Origin: an uncultured Christensenellaceae bacterium
Lineage (GTDB): Bacteria > Bacillota_A > Clostridia > Christensenellales > UBA3700
Length of the DNA: 18,707 nt
Assembly (NCBI GenBank): GCA_944381335.1
Contig: CALWKT010000089.1
Coordinates: 1-18,707 of the forward strand
Direction: 5' to 3'
Every line of letters begins with the position of its first letter. Position 1 is the first letter of the stretch. The notes beneath the pieces were generated by a model. It searched no databases and was not told the DNA's origin. It was given only the letters and a program-made list of their open reading frames with translations. A program made the position numbers and the translations under genes. This document shows positions 1 through 7,019 of the stretch, one piece after another.

Positions 1-494
1 GGCGACATCTGCGCGCCGTCCTCGCCGTAAACCTTATAGCCGTTGTATTCTTTGGGATTGTGGCTGGCGGTTATCATAACGCCCGCTATCGCGTTGGTGT
101 GTCTTACCGCATAGCTGCACATAGGCACCGGTCTGACGTCCTCGAAAAGCCTCACATTTATCTTGTTCGCCGCAAGTACGCGCGCCGTTATCAATGCGAA
201 TTCAAAGCTCATGCGTCTGGTGTCGTATGAGACGACGACCCCTCTTTCCGCCTCAGCCCTGCCGAGCCCGTTCACATAATCCGCAAGACCTTTCGTCGCA
301 CGGGCGACCGTGTATACGTTCATGTTGGAAATGCCGAGCGCGATCGTACCTCTCATTCCCGCCGTGCCGAATGCGAGCGGCAAGGTGAATCTTTCCTTTA
401 TCTCCTTGTCGTCGTCCGCAATCGCGAGAAGCTCTTTCTTTTCCTCTGCGGAACAGTTCTCGACCCACGTCGCGTAAGTCTGTTTGTAATCCAT
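1..494 (-). CDS. Phosphohexomutase (phosphoglucomutase/phosphomannomutase family), N-terminal part
   Basis: Cytoplasmic enzyme of the alpha-D-phosphohexomutase family, which moves phosphate between C1 and C6 of hexose phosphates. Translating leftward from the ATG at 494 gives about 164 residues, cut by the window edge, so the C-terminal domains are outside. Visible are the N-terminal FGTAGMRG signature and the active-site serine loop ITASHNPKEYNGYKVYG, in which the Ser of TASHNP is the phosphoserine. The N-terminal helix of about 40 residues before FGTAGMRG fits the long PGM/PMM subgroup better than GlmM. The start is supported by GGAGG 6 bp upstream. A small hairpin (510-524) lies in the leader just before the ribosome binding site. 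Substrate preference (glucose or mannose) cannot be decided from this part. Confidence 0.9.
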   Translation of the reverse strand, partial: MDYKQTYATWVENCSAEEKKELLAIADDDKEIKERFTLPLAFGTAGMRGTIALGISNMNVYTVARATKGLADYVNGLGRAEAERGVVVSYDTRRMSFEFALITARVLAANKINVRLFEDVRPVPMCSYAVRHTNAIAGVMITASHNPKEYNGYKVYGEDGAQMS

Positions 495-545
495 TTTCTC
501 CCTCCGTGACGGACGTCGCGTCCGCCGAAATTATTCTACCCGTAT

Positions 546-554
546 ATTATAACA
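546..554 (-). promoter_or_regulatory. Extended -10 promoter of the phosphohexomutase gene
   Basis: The minus strand reads TGTTATAAT, a perfect extended -10 (TGnTATAAT), about 50 bp upstream of the mutase ATG. No good -35 is visible, as expected for extended -10 promoters. The box overlaps the stop codon of the antiporter gene (547-549), so the mutase is probably its own transcription unit. The leader includes a 6-bp hairpin CGGACG/CGTCCG at 510-524. Confidence 0.55.
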
Positions 555-1590
555 CAACGCAAAGTATATTGTACACTATAAATCCTAAATATAACGCAAG
601 CATCGCAAAGCCCTGCGGTCTGTATGTTTTTCCAGTAAAAACAGAGGGCAGGACAAGTATCGCGGTTATCGCGAGAGAGACCCACACCGCGACGTTTCCC
701 GTGACGGCGTCGACCGGGAGCGCGCTGCCGGTGATGCAGGCGACCAGCCCTGAAAGCAGAGTCGCGTTTATCACGTTAGCGCCGATTATATTGCCGAGTC
801 CTATATCCGAAGCGCCTTTTCTCAGCGAAGTCAGCGCGGTGGCGAGTTCGGGAAGCGAAGTTCCGACGGCAACCACAGTTATCCCGATAAGTTGCTGAGG
901 TATGCCCGCCTCAATGCAGAGGCTCTGCGCGTTGTCCACAAGAAGGGTCGCGCCGAGCGCGATCGCCGCCGCGCCCAGGACGAAAAACGCAACGTCTCTG
1001 CCTCTGACCTTTTTGCGCAGCTCAATGCCGGACTCTTTTACGGCAACGCCGGACAACGGACTTTCAGACCTGAAAGCCGCCGCTTCGTAAATGTTCAGAC
1101 CGGTGAAAAGAACGAAAAGCGCAAGAAGAACGATCCCTTCCCACAGCGATATCTCTCCGCCCGTAACCGAAAAAACCGCAAGAAGCGCGGTGACGAAAAC
1201 GAGGAATATCCCCTTTGCGGCAAAACCTTTCCCGGCGCGCGGAGGTCTTGAAAGTATGACTATGCCGAGGATCAGCCCTGCGTTGCACATCATCGACCCG
1301 ACCGCGTTGCCGACGGCGAGAGAATTGTACCCGGCGGTAAGCGCGGCGTCGCTTTCAGTCATCCCTTTTACGACCGACGTCGCGGAAGTGATTATCTCAG
1401 GGAGCGTAGTCCCGACTGAAACCACCGTCGCGCCGATTATTATTTCCGGCACTCTGAGCGCGCGGGCGACGTTAACGCTCGCGTCGACGAAGATATCTCC
1501 GCCTTTTATTATCAATATAAGCCCTACGGCAAGCAAAAGCACGTCTGCGGCGATCCCGAAAGCGCCGCCGGTTGAAAAAGACAGATCCAT
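547..1590 (-). CDS. Calcium/sodium antiporter (YrbG-like, CaCA superfamily)
   Basis: Inner-membrane cation/Ca2+ exchanger of 347 residues with about ten hydrophobic helices. It shows the two inverted alpha-repeats that define the CaCA superfamily. Repeat 1 has SVGTTLPEI (58-66) and AVGNAVGSMMCN (92-103). Repeat 2 has AVGTSLPEL (241-249) and GNIIGANVINA (266-276). The Glu of each G-T-x-L-P-E motif is the ion-binding acid. Length and repeat spacing match the prokaryotic YrbG branch. The ATG at 1590 follows a GGGG tract, a weak ribosome binding site. The upstream AT-rich stretch 1613-1629 could hold a -10, but no convincing -35 was found. The ion actually transported cannot be read from sequence. 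Confidence 0.9.
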   Translation of the reverse strand: MDLSFSTGGAFGIAADVLLLAVGLILIIKGGDIFVDASVNVARALRVPEIIIGATVVSVGTTLPEIITSATSVVKGMTESDAALTAGYNSLAVGNAVGSMMCNAGLILGIVILSRPPRAGKGFAAKGIFLVFVTALLAVFSVTGGEISLWEGIVLLALFVLFTGLNIYEAAAFRSESPLSGVAVKESGIELRKKVRGRDVAFFVLGAAAIALGATLLVDNAQSLCIEAGIPQQLIGITVVAVGTSLPELATALTSLRKGASDIGLGNIIGANVINATLLSGLVACITGSALPVDAVTGNVAVWVSLAITAILVLPSVFTGKTYRPQGFAMLALYLGFIVYNILCVVL

Positions 1591-1634
1591 ATCGTACCCC
1601 GCACGGTTTGTTCGGTATATTGTATAATACGGAG

Positions 1635-1717
1635 CGGAAATTATTCCGCCCTTTTGTCTCTGCCGTGATCGAAAGGCGCGTTCGACGCCCCGGTTTCAGG
1701 CAGGCTGAAACTTTTTT
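1635..1717 (+). ncRNA. Candidate plus-strand small RNA between antiporter and VanW genes
   Basis: The gap between two minus-strand genes holds a plus-strand -10 (TATAAT, 1623-1628), an inverted repeat GCGGAA/TTCCGC (1634-1649), a GGCG/CGCC hairpin (1675-1689) and an intrinsic terminator (1693-1717). A terminator with a T tract on this strand has no plus-strand gene to end, so a short RNA of about 85 nt is the simplest source. The -35 is poor. The GCGGAA palindrome could instead be an operator for the antiporter gene. Weakly supported. Confidence 0.3.
1693..1717 (+). terminator. Intrinsic terminator, plus strand
   Basis: A perfect 7-bp stem GTTTCAG/CTGAAAC with a 5-nt loop is followed directly by six T (1712-1717). 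On the minus strand the hairpin has no T tract, so it cannot serve the VanW gene well. Confidence 0.6.
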
Positions 1718-1768
1718 CGTCTGCCGGCAATTGTCAAATAATTTTCATGCCCGTGTTTGTTAAACGCT

Positions 1769-2704
1769 TTAATCGTAAGAATTCCTTACCAGAACTTTCG
1801 CCGCCACTCCTCTGTAAACGTCGCGCCTGACGGTCTTTTTTTCTATCTCGTCGCCGCCGAGGTATACGTGCATGACAAGCTCTGTCACATAGCCGTTCTT
1901 TGCCGGCGAGATCTGCTTGCTCTCAAGCCCTCCCTCGATGTAGTCCACGTATTCCAGCACCGGTTCGGGCGGCGGGGTCTTTTCTATCAGCCTGCTTTCG
2001 TAGCGGTAGACGTATTCTCCCGGCACCCCGTAGACGTCGAACCTCACCCTGTTCCCCGTCACGGTCGCGTTGACCACGACGTCCGCTCCGCTGTCGTTGA
2101 CAAGCACCAGGTCGATCCAGTCGGAAACCGTTGCGTCTCTCGACATTTCGCAGTAAGAGGACGGCAGCGAGTGCGCGCGTACGCTGACCACCCCGAGACC
2201 CGCCGTGATCCACGCGTTGTAAAGAGTGGTCGAGACCTGGCACACGCCTCCCCCGACGCCGGGAACGTACTCCCCGTTCTCTATCACTTTGGCTTCCCTG
2301 TAACCGTTTTCCACCGTGCGTCTGCCCACTACGCCGTTGAAAGACAATTCCTCTCCCGCCCCCACTCTGTAATAACAGAAGTTCTTGCAGGCGAGCGCGA
2401 TGTTGTAGCTTCTCGCAGTCACGTTTCTGTCAAACGTCGTGGTATAACTCGCTATCAGCGCGGCGTTTTTTCTGCCCGTCTCTTCATTTCTTTCCGTCCT
2501 TTCCGGAGCGGCTTCTCGCCCTTCGGCTCCGCCTCTCGCAAAATATCCCGAAGCCGCTTTTTCCTCCCCCTGCCCTCCGCTTTTGTCTGATAACGAAACA
2601 CAGGTCAGCCCTTCCCCCTCGCGGAAATTGCCGTATCCCGAAAAGGCGGAAGGCGCAAGCAAAAGCGCAATGGCTGTTATAATGACCGCAAACGTTTTTC
2701 TCAT
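1769..2704 (-). CDS. Secreted VanW family protein with G5-like domain
   Basis: Predicted exported protein of 311 residues. Residues 1-22 form a signal peptide (MRK, hydrophobic core, small residues AFS before Gly23). A low-complexity charged linker follows (about 24-80). The VanW domain spans about 87-215, with the diagnostic stretches ARSYNIALA, GEELSFN and VPGVGGGVCQVSTTLYNAW. A C-terminal segment at about 248-311 (EYVDYIEGGLESKQISP and onward) looks like a G5 domain. VanW proteins occur near glycopeptide-resistance genes and widely in Clostridia, but their biochemistry is unsettled; G5 domains are associated with cell-wall or glycan binding. No van ligase genes are nearby, so vancomycin resistance should not be assumed. 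No clear Shine-Dalgarno precedes the ATG at 2704. The gene lies just beyond the terminator of the tilS operon. Confidence 0.87.
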   Translation of the reverse strand: MRKTFAVIITAIALLLAPSAFSGYGNFREGEGLTCVSLSDKSGGQGEEKAASGYFARGGAEGREAAPERTERNEETGRKNAALIASYTTTFDRNVTARSYNIALACKNFCYYRVGAGEELSFNGVVGRRTVENGYREAKVIENGEYVPGVGGGVCQVSTTLYNAWITAGLGVVSVRAHSLPSSYCEMSRDATVSDWIDLVLVNDSGADVVVNATVTGNRVRFDVYGVPGEYVYRYESRLIEKTPPPEPVLEYVDYIEGGLESKQISPAKNGYVTELVMHVYLGGDEIEKKTVRRDVYRGVAAKVLVRNSYD

Positions 2705-2788
2705 ACGTCTTTAGTCTGCGCCCGGGCTGCCGTTTATTACGCCCGTTTTCTGACAGTTTTTTCCTGAATTTTCCCTTTCGCAGACATG

Positions 2789-2814
2789 AAAAAAGCGGCT
2801 TTCCGCCGCTTTTT
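2789..2814 (-). terminator. Intrinsic terminator of the tilS-hpt-cca-rmuC-PHP operon
   Basis: A perfect 10-bp hairpin (2790-2814) has a GCGGC/GCCGC core flanked by A and T tracts and a 5-nt loop. It lies about 60 bp beyond the PHP stop codon on the minus strand, and A residues 2789-2794 give the U tract of the minus-strand transcript. The symmetric tracts would also stop plus-strand transcription. Confidence 0.85.
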
Positions 2815-2872
2815 GATCTTTGTAAAATATCTCCGGGCAGTCCGCCGGTCGGCAGGCTTTGCCGGAATTTGC

Positions 2873-3760
2873 TCAGCGCGTTCCGCCCTTGTCCTGCCTG
2901 TAAGGGCGCCTTTCACCGCGCCGGCTTTCAGGCTGTCTCCTTGCCGCGACAATGCCCAGTTTCTCAAGCGCGTACCTGTCAGGCGTGTAATCCACGTCGC
3001 CGAGCTCTACTCCTTTCTTGTTCGCGCCGTGATAATCCGTGCCGCCCGTCGCCGCAAGCCTTTCCCTTTTCGCTATCTCGTACAGTTTTGCCGTGTCTTC
3101 CGTGGTGTGAGTGGGGTACCAGACCTCGATGCCGTCAAGCCCGTAAGTCTTCAATCCGCCTATCAGATCTCCGAGGATCCCTTTCTGAAGGAACTGGAGC
3201 GGATGAGCTATGACCGCGACGCCGCCGGCGGATTTGATGAGTTTCACGCCTTCGAGCGGAGTTATCCTTTTCGACGGCACGTACGCAAGCCCTCTTTCGC
3301 CCAGATAACGGTCGAACGCTTCCGTGACGGTCTGGCAATAGCCTTTCGCAAGCAATTGCTTCGCAATGTGCATACGCCCCACCGTGCCCGACCTGTCGAA
3401 TATACTGCTTTCGTCCAGCTCTATATTGTATTTCTTCAGATTTGAAAGAATTGCTTTTATCCTCTCAGTGCGCTGAGCCTCTATCTGCGCCAGCCTTGCG
3501 CTCAGTTCGTCGGAATCGGGGTCCACGTTATATCCCAGCACGTGCACTTCGCAGATCGCATACGTGCTCATCTCTATGCCGGGAAGCACTCTCAGCCCTT
3601 GTCTGCGACCCTCGGCGCATATTTCTTTCACGCCCTTGACCGTGTCGTGGTCGGTCAGCGCGATCAGACCGAGCCTTGCCGCCTTCGCCTTGAAAACGAT
3701 CTCCTCAACGCCGTCCGTACCGTCAGAATATTTGCTGTGGATGTGAAGATCTGCTTTCAT
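2873..3760 (-). CDS. PHP-domain phosphoesterase (YciV/RNase AM-like)
   Basis: Metal-dependent phosphoesterase of 295 residues. PHP-domain ligands are visible: DLHIHSKYSDG at the N-terminus (H6, H8, D13), LTDHDT (D37, H38), GIEMS (E63), HPLQF after VIA in the second half, and GGTDYHG near the end. The architecture, with an inserted helical region at about 85-190, fits the COG0613 group. That group includes 3',5'-nucleoside bisphosphate phosphatase and the 5'-exonuclease RNase AM, so a role in clearing pAp-like nucleotides or trimming RNA 5' ends is likely but inferred. The last 25 residues are an Arg-rich tail of unknown role. The ATG overlaps the rmuC stop (ATGA, 3757-3760) and has GGGGAGG upstream, so translation is probably coupled. 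It is the last gene of the operon. Confidence 0.88.
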   Translation of the reverse strand: MKADLHIHSKYSDGTDGVEEIVFKAKAARLGLIALTDHDTVKGVKEICAEGRRQGLRVLPGIEMSTYAICEVHVLGYNVDPDSDELSARLAQIEAQRTERIKAILSNLKKYNIELDESSIFDRSGTVGRMHIAKQLLAKGYCQTVTEAFDRYLGERGLAYVPSKRITPLEGVKLIKSAGGVAVIAHPLQFLQKGILGDLIGGLKTYGLDGIEVWYPTHTTEDTAKLYEIAKRERLAATGGTDYHGANKKGVELGDVDYTPDRYALEKLGIVAARRQPESRRGERRPYRQDKGGTR

Positions 3761-5145
3761 TCCGTATCCTCCCCGTTTGCGTCTCTGTCTGCGGCGACCT
3801 CTATCAGCGCGACTTCACCGCCGTCTATCTCGCCCACTTTTTTAAGGCGTTTGCCTATCATATCGTTGCGTTTGTCCAGGTCGTCTATCGCGCCGATGAC
3901 CTTTTCCGCACGGCTCCTGACGGTGCCGAGAAGTTCGGTAAACTTTGCGAAGTCCGCTCTTATACCCGACATCTGCTTGATGATCTCCGCGCTCTTTTTC
4001 TGTATCTTGAGCGAAGTGAAGCCCATCTGCAGACTGTTGAGCAGCGCGGTCACCGTGGTCGGTCCGCATACGCTCACGCGGTATTTCGCCTGAAGATCCG
4101 CGATCAGCGCGCCATCTCTGATCACCTCTGCGAAAAGTCCTTCGTTGGGCAGATAAAGCATTGCGAAATTGGTGGTCCTGGGCGGCTTCACGTACTTTGC
4201 GTTTATGCTCTGCGCTTCCTGTCTGACACGTTCGAGCAGCTGCTTTCTCGCCGCCGCGACAGCCTGCGCGTCCCCTCTCTCGCTCGCGGCGATCAGATTC
4301 TCGTAGTCTGTGACGGGGAATTTCGCGTCGATTGGCAGATATACCTTTTCTCCCCCCTGACCGGGCATCACGATGGCAAAGTCGACCCTTGTGTTTTCAG
4401 AACGCGCGATCATGAACTGCTTTTCGTACTGGTCGGGCGTCAGTATCTGATCCAGAAGACTTTCAAGCGACACTTCTCCCCAGTTTCCTCTTGCCTTTAC
4501 GTTGGCAAATACACGGGTAAGGTTGTGCACACTTCCCGTCAGTTCTTTCATCTCTCCGAAACTGCGCTGGACGGACTCAAGGCTCTTGTTCACCTGCTCG
4601 AAAGCGTTCTTGACGCGGGTGTCCAGAGTTTCTGCAAGTTTTTCCTCCACCGTCTTTCTCATTTCGGTCAGCTGTTTTTCGTTGTCCTCGCGCACGTTCT
4701 TCAGATCTTCCGCGACCGATTTTCTCATGTCGTCCACGCTTGTCTTGAACTCTTTGCGCATCTGGTCCAGGCTTGCGGAAAACGCCGTCCTCGTCGCGTC
4801 CTCGTTCTCCTTGAGAAGCCTCCTCATATCTTCGAGCGCGCGGCTGACGTCGCCCTTGAAATCCCTGATGCTGTCTCCGAAAGCCTTGAGCTGAGTGTCG
4901 AGCGAAGTTACCGTGGCGGAATTCGCAGAAGTGAACGCCGCGACGACCACCTCTCTCGCCGCGCCCGTCTCCGTGCGCGTGTTCGCGTTGATAAGACTGA
5001 CCGCGTCTCCTATGTTGTTGACGATCTCCTCAGTGCTTTTATCGTCCTTTTCCTTCTTTTTCCTGAAAGACGCTATCACCGCGATCAGCGCGAATACGCA
5101 CGCCGCCGTGGAAAACGCCACTGTAAGTATTTCGGGTATTGTCAT
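3757..5145 (-). CDS. rmuC: RmuC family DNA recombination protein
   Basis: Protein of 462 residues of the RmuC family, linked to limiting recombination at inverted repeats; it contains a restriction-endonuclease-like fold. Residues 6-26 form one membrane helix followed by KKKEKDDK, so it is probably anchored with its bulk in the cytoplasm. Residues about 50-190 are heptad-rich coiled coil. The conserved RmuC domain follows, including ARGNWGEVSLESLLDQIL, the VYLPIDAKFP core with its catalytic-fold Asp-x-Lys, YVKPPRTTNFAMLYLPNEGL and GPTTVTALLNSLQMG. The frame is open 93 bp further upstream, but the ATG at 5145 has an ideal GGAGG and overlaps the cca stop codon (ATGA). The upstream part lies inside cca and is not RmuC-like. 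Confidence 0.93.
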   Translation of the reverse strand: MTIPEILTVAFSTAACVFALIAVIASFRKKKEKDDKSTEEIVNNIGDAVSLINANTRTETGAAREVVVAAFTSANSATVTSLDTQLKAFGDSIRDFKGDVSRALEDMRRLLKENEDATRTAFSASLDQMRKEFKTSVDDMRKSVAEDLKNVREDNEKQLTEMRKTVEEKLAETLDTRVKNAFEQVNKSLESVQRSFGEMKELTGSVHNLTRVFANVKARGNWGEVSLESLLDQILTPDQYEKQFMIARSENTRVDFAIVMPGQGGEKVYLPIDAKFPVTDYENLIAASERGDAQAVAAARKQLLERVRQEAQSINAKYVKPPRTTNFAMLYLPNEGLFAEVIRDGALIADLQAKYRVSVCGPTTVTALLNSLQMGFTSLKIQKKSAEIIKQMSGIRADFAKFTELLGTVRSRAEKVIGAIDDLDKRNDMIGKRLKKVGEIDGGEVALIEVAADRDANGEDTE

Positions 5146-6482
5146 AAATCCTCCTTGCGACCGCGTTTGTCCGAAGTCAGCTTCGCCGCCGCTTTCAGCA
5201 GTTTTTCTCTGTCGTTTTCCAGCCTGCCGTCTATGCACTCTCTGAGGAGAGAGGAAAGCGCCATGCCGATCTCCTCTCCTTTCAACCCCAGTCTTTTGAC
5301 GTCGTTTCCGTTGACAGCCAGTTCTCCGACCGTGAACGGGATCTTTTTGCTCTTCATCTCCGCGAGAGTGGCTTCAAACCTGTCCGCCCTCGGACAATCG
5401 TCGAACAGCCCCGTTCCTTTGCTGTCCGCGCGGACAAGCGCGATCAGCTTGTCTATGACGGCATGGTTTTTTGCCACGAAACGCCTGAGTTTGTTGACGC
5501 CGGCGTTCGCGTTTATGTCGTACATATGCTCCCTTACGAGCGTTTCGGTTTCGGCGACGACGGCGTTGGGATATCTGAGCCTCTGCGCGATCAGCTTTGC
5601 CTGAACCGCTCCGTATTCGGCATGATTGTGCATGTTGCCGTCTCTCTTCCACGCCTCGGCTTTGCCCACGTCGTGAAGAAGGGCGGCAAGTTTTATATCG
5701 CTCCTCGCGCATTTTGCCGTATGAAAAGCGTGTCTGAGCGCGTCGTATCTGTGAAACTGCGCGGGCTGAGCCAGACCCTCGTTGGCGGCAAGCTCAGGCA
5801 ATATCTCTCCGAGCGCCCCGACGGAAAGCGCGAGTTCGAGCGCTTCGACCACGTTGTCTCCGGAAAGGATCTTGTCCAGTTCGTCCCTTATCCTCTCGCA
5901 GGAAACGTCCCTGAGCCTTCCTGAAAGTTCTTTCGCGGCGCGCACCGCTTCCCTGTCCGGAGCAAACCCCAGAACGGATACGAAACGGATAAGCCGCATT
6001 ATCCTGAGTCCGTCTTCCGAAAAGACTTCTTCCGCACTGCGCGTCGTCCTGAGCAATCCGTGTCCGGTATCGCTCACTCCGTCAAGCGGGTCCACGATCT
6101 TCCCTTCTTTCACGTCGTAATAGATCGCGTTGCACCTGAAGTCTCTGCGGCGGCAGTCAAGTTCTATGTCGTCCGTAAAGACCACCTGATCGGGCTTGTG
6201 CGCTCCGCTCCCCTCGGGATAGCTGTCCGTCCTGAACGTGGTATACTCAAAGCGGTTGCCCCCGCCCGATATGATCAGCGTGCCGAGTTTGGGAGAACTG
6301 TCGCAGACTTTGAAAATGCTTCCCGAAAGCGCGTTCTTTACCTCGTCGGGACGCGCCGCTCCCGCGAGATCGAAATCTTCCGTCTCCACTCCTCTGACGG
6401 CGTCGCGCACCGCTCCGCCGACGAGATACAGCCGCGACGGAAAAAGCGCCGCGAGTTTTTCAAGCGAAGACGGGATCTTCAT
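5142..6482 (-). CDS. cca: CCA tRNA nucleotidyltransferase (class II, with HD domain)
   Basis: Adds or repairs the 3' CCA end of tRNAs using CTP and ATP. The 446-residue product has the class II nucleotidyltransferase signature LYLVGGAVRDAVRG (18-31) followed by the catalytic pair in EDFDLAG (D36, D38), and the flexible-loop and ERRDF-like motif CRRRDFRCNAIYYD. A C-terminal HD domain has HRYDALRHAFHTAKC and LAALLHDVGKAEAWKRDG. HD-bearing members may also have phosphohydrolase activity. The frame is open upstream to 6632, but that segment antiparallels hpt. The ATG at 6482 has GGAG 7 bp upstream and starts one base after the hpt stop. Poly(A) polymerase is the main alternative, but the length and HD domain favour CCA addition. 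Confidence 0.9.
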   Translation of the reverse strand: MKIPSSLEKLAALFPSRLYLVGGAVRDAVRGVETEDFDLAGAARPDEVKNALSGSIFKVCDSSPKLGTLIISGGGNRFEYTTFRTDSYPEGSGAHKPDQVVFTDDIELDCRRRDFRCNAIYYDVKEGKIVDPLDGVSDTGHGLLRTTRSAEEVFSEDGLRIMRLIRFVSVLGFAPDREAVRAAKELSGRLRDVSCERIRDELDKILSGDNVVEALELALSVGALGEILPELAANEGLAQPAQFHRYDALRHAFHTAKCARSDIKLAALLHDVGKAEAWKRDGNMHNHAEYGAVQAKLIAQRLRYPNAVVAETETLVREHMYDINANAGVNKLRRFVAKNHAVIDKLIALVRADSKGTGLFDDCPRADRFEATLAEMKSKKIPFTVGELAVNGNDVKRLGLKGEEIGMALSSLLRECIDGRLENDREKLLKAAAKLTSDKRGRKEDL

Positions 6483-6483
6483 C

Positions 6484-7017
6484 TTATTTCTCCGGTCTGA
6501 ACGTGCAGACCTCGGGGATGTTGCGGTATTTCTCCGCATAGTCAAGCCCGTACCCCACGACGAACTCGTCGGGTATTCTGAAACCCACGTAATCCCCCTC
6601 GAAGTCCACCTTCCTTCTGGACGGCTTGTCAAGAAGGGAGCAGACTTTCAGGCTTTCCGGATTGCGGGTCGCAAGCATAGTGGTCAGAGTCTCGAGAGTG
6701 ACCCCGGTGTCTATTATATCCTCGACAAGGATCACGTTTTTGCCGGATATGTCGTACTTGATGTCCTTGGAGATCTTGACGCTTCCGCTGGTCGTCATGC
6801 CGGAGCCGTAACTGGAAGCGACGATCGTGTCCACCTCAAGCGGCAGATCTATCTTCCTGATCAGATCGGCGAAAAAGACCATCGCGCCGGTGAGTACGCA
6901 GACCATGAGCAGCCGCTTGCCGCGGAAATCTTCGGTGATCTGTTTTGCCAGTTCGTCCGTTCTCTTTTCAATGCTTTCCTTTGAAACCAGAACCTTTTCA
7001 ATGTTGTCGTAATACAT
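6484..7017 (-). CDS. hpt: Hypoxanthine phosphoribosyltransferase
   Basis: Purine salvage enzyme converting hypoxanthine (and often guanine) plus PRPP to the nucleotide. The 177-residue product has the PRPP-binding loop VILVEDIIDTGVTL (95-108), the flexible loop SSYGSGMTTSG (68-78), the LTGAM loop (42-46) and the purine-pocket region VGFRIPDEFVVGYGLDYAEKYR. Two starts are possible. A GTG at 7023 overlaps the tilS stop but has no spaced ribosome binding site. The ATG at 7017 has GGAG 5 bp upstream and is preferred. The adjacency tilS-hpt is common in Bacillota and supports both calls. Confidence 0.95.
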   Translation of the reverse strand: MYYDNIEKVLVSKESIEKRTDELAKQITEDFRGKRLLMVCVLTGAMVFFADLIRKIDLPLEVDTIVASSYGSGMTTSGSVKISKDIKYDISGKNVILVEDIIDTGVTLETLTTMLATRNPESLKVCSLLDKPSRRKVDFEGDYVGFRIPDEFVVGYGLDYAEKYRNIPEVCTFRPEK

Positions 7018-7019
7018 GT

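Noticed and set aside
1091..1627. Plus-strand open frame of 178 codons opposite the antiporter
   Set aside because: Mirror of the alpha-repeat coding sequence; no start signal and no family resemblance.
1757..1774. Another regulator box (TTTAATC at 1768-1774)
   Set aside because: The distal repeat is poor, no -10 box lies 9 bp downstream, and it overlaps the VanW stop codon; a chance match.
1757..2590. Long plus-strand open frame of 277 codons opposite the VanW gene
   Set aside because: Lies antisense to a clear VanW-G5 protein, has His/Arg/Val-rich shadow composition, no ribosome binding site and no known motif.
1769..2704. Vancomycin-resistance locus
   Set aside because: VanW-domain proteins are widespread in Clostridia; no vanH, ligase, vanX or vanRS neighbours are present.
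4525..5604. Plus-strand open frame of 359 codons opposite rmuC and cca
   Set aside because: Antisense to two well-recognised genes and spans their junction; its composition is that of a mirror frame in GC-rich DNA.
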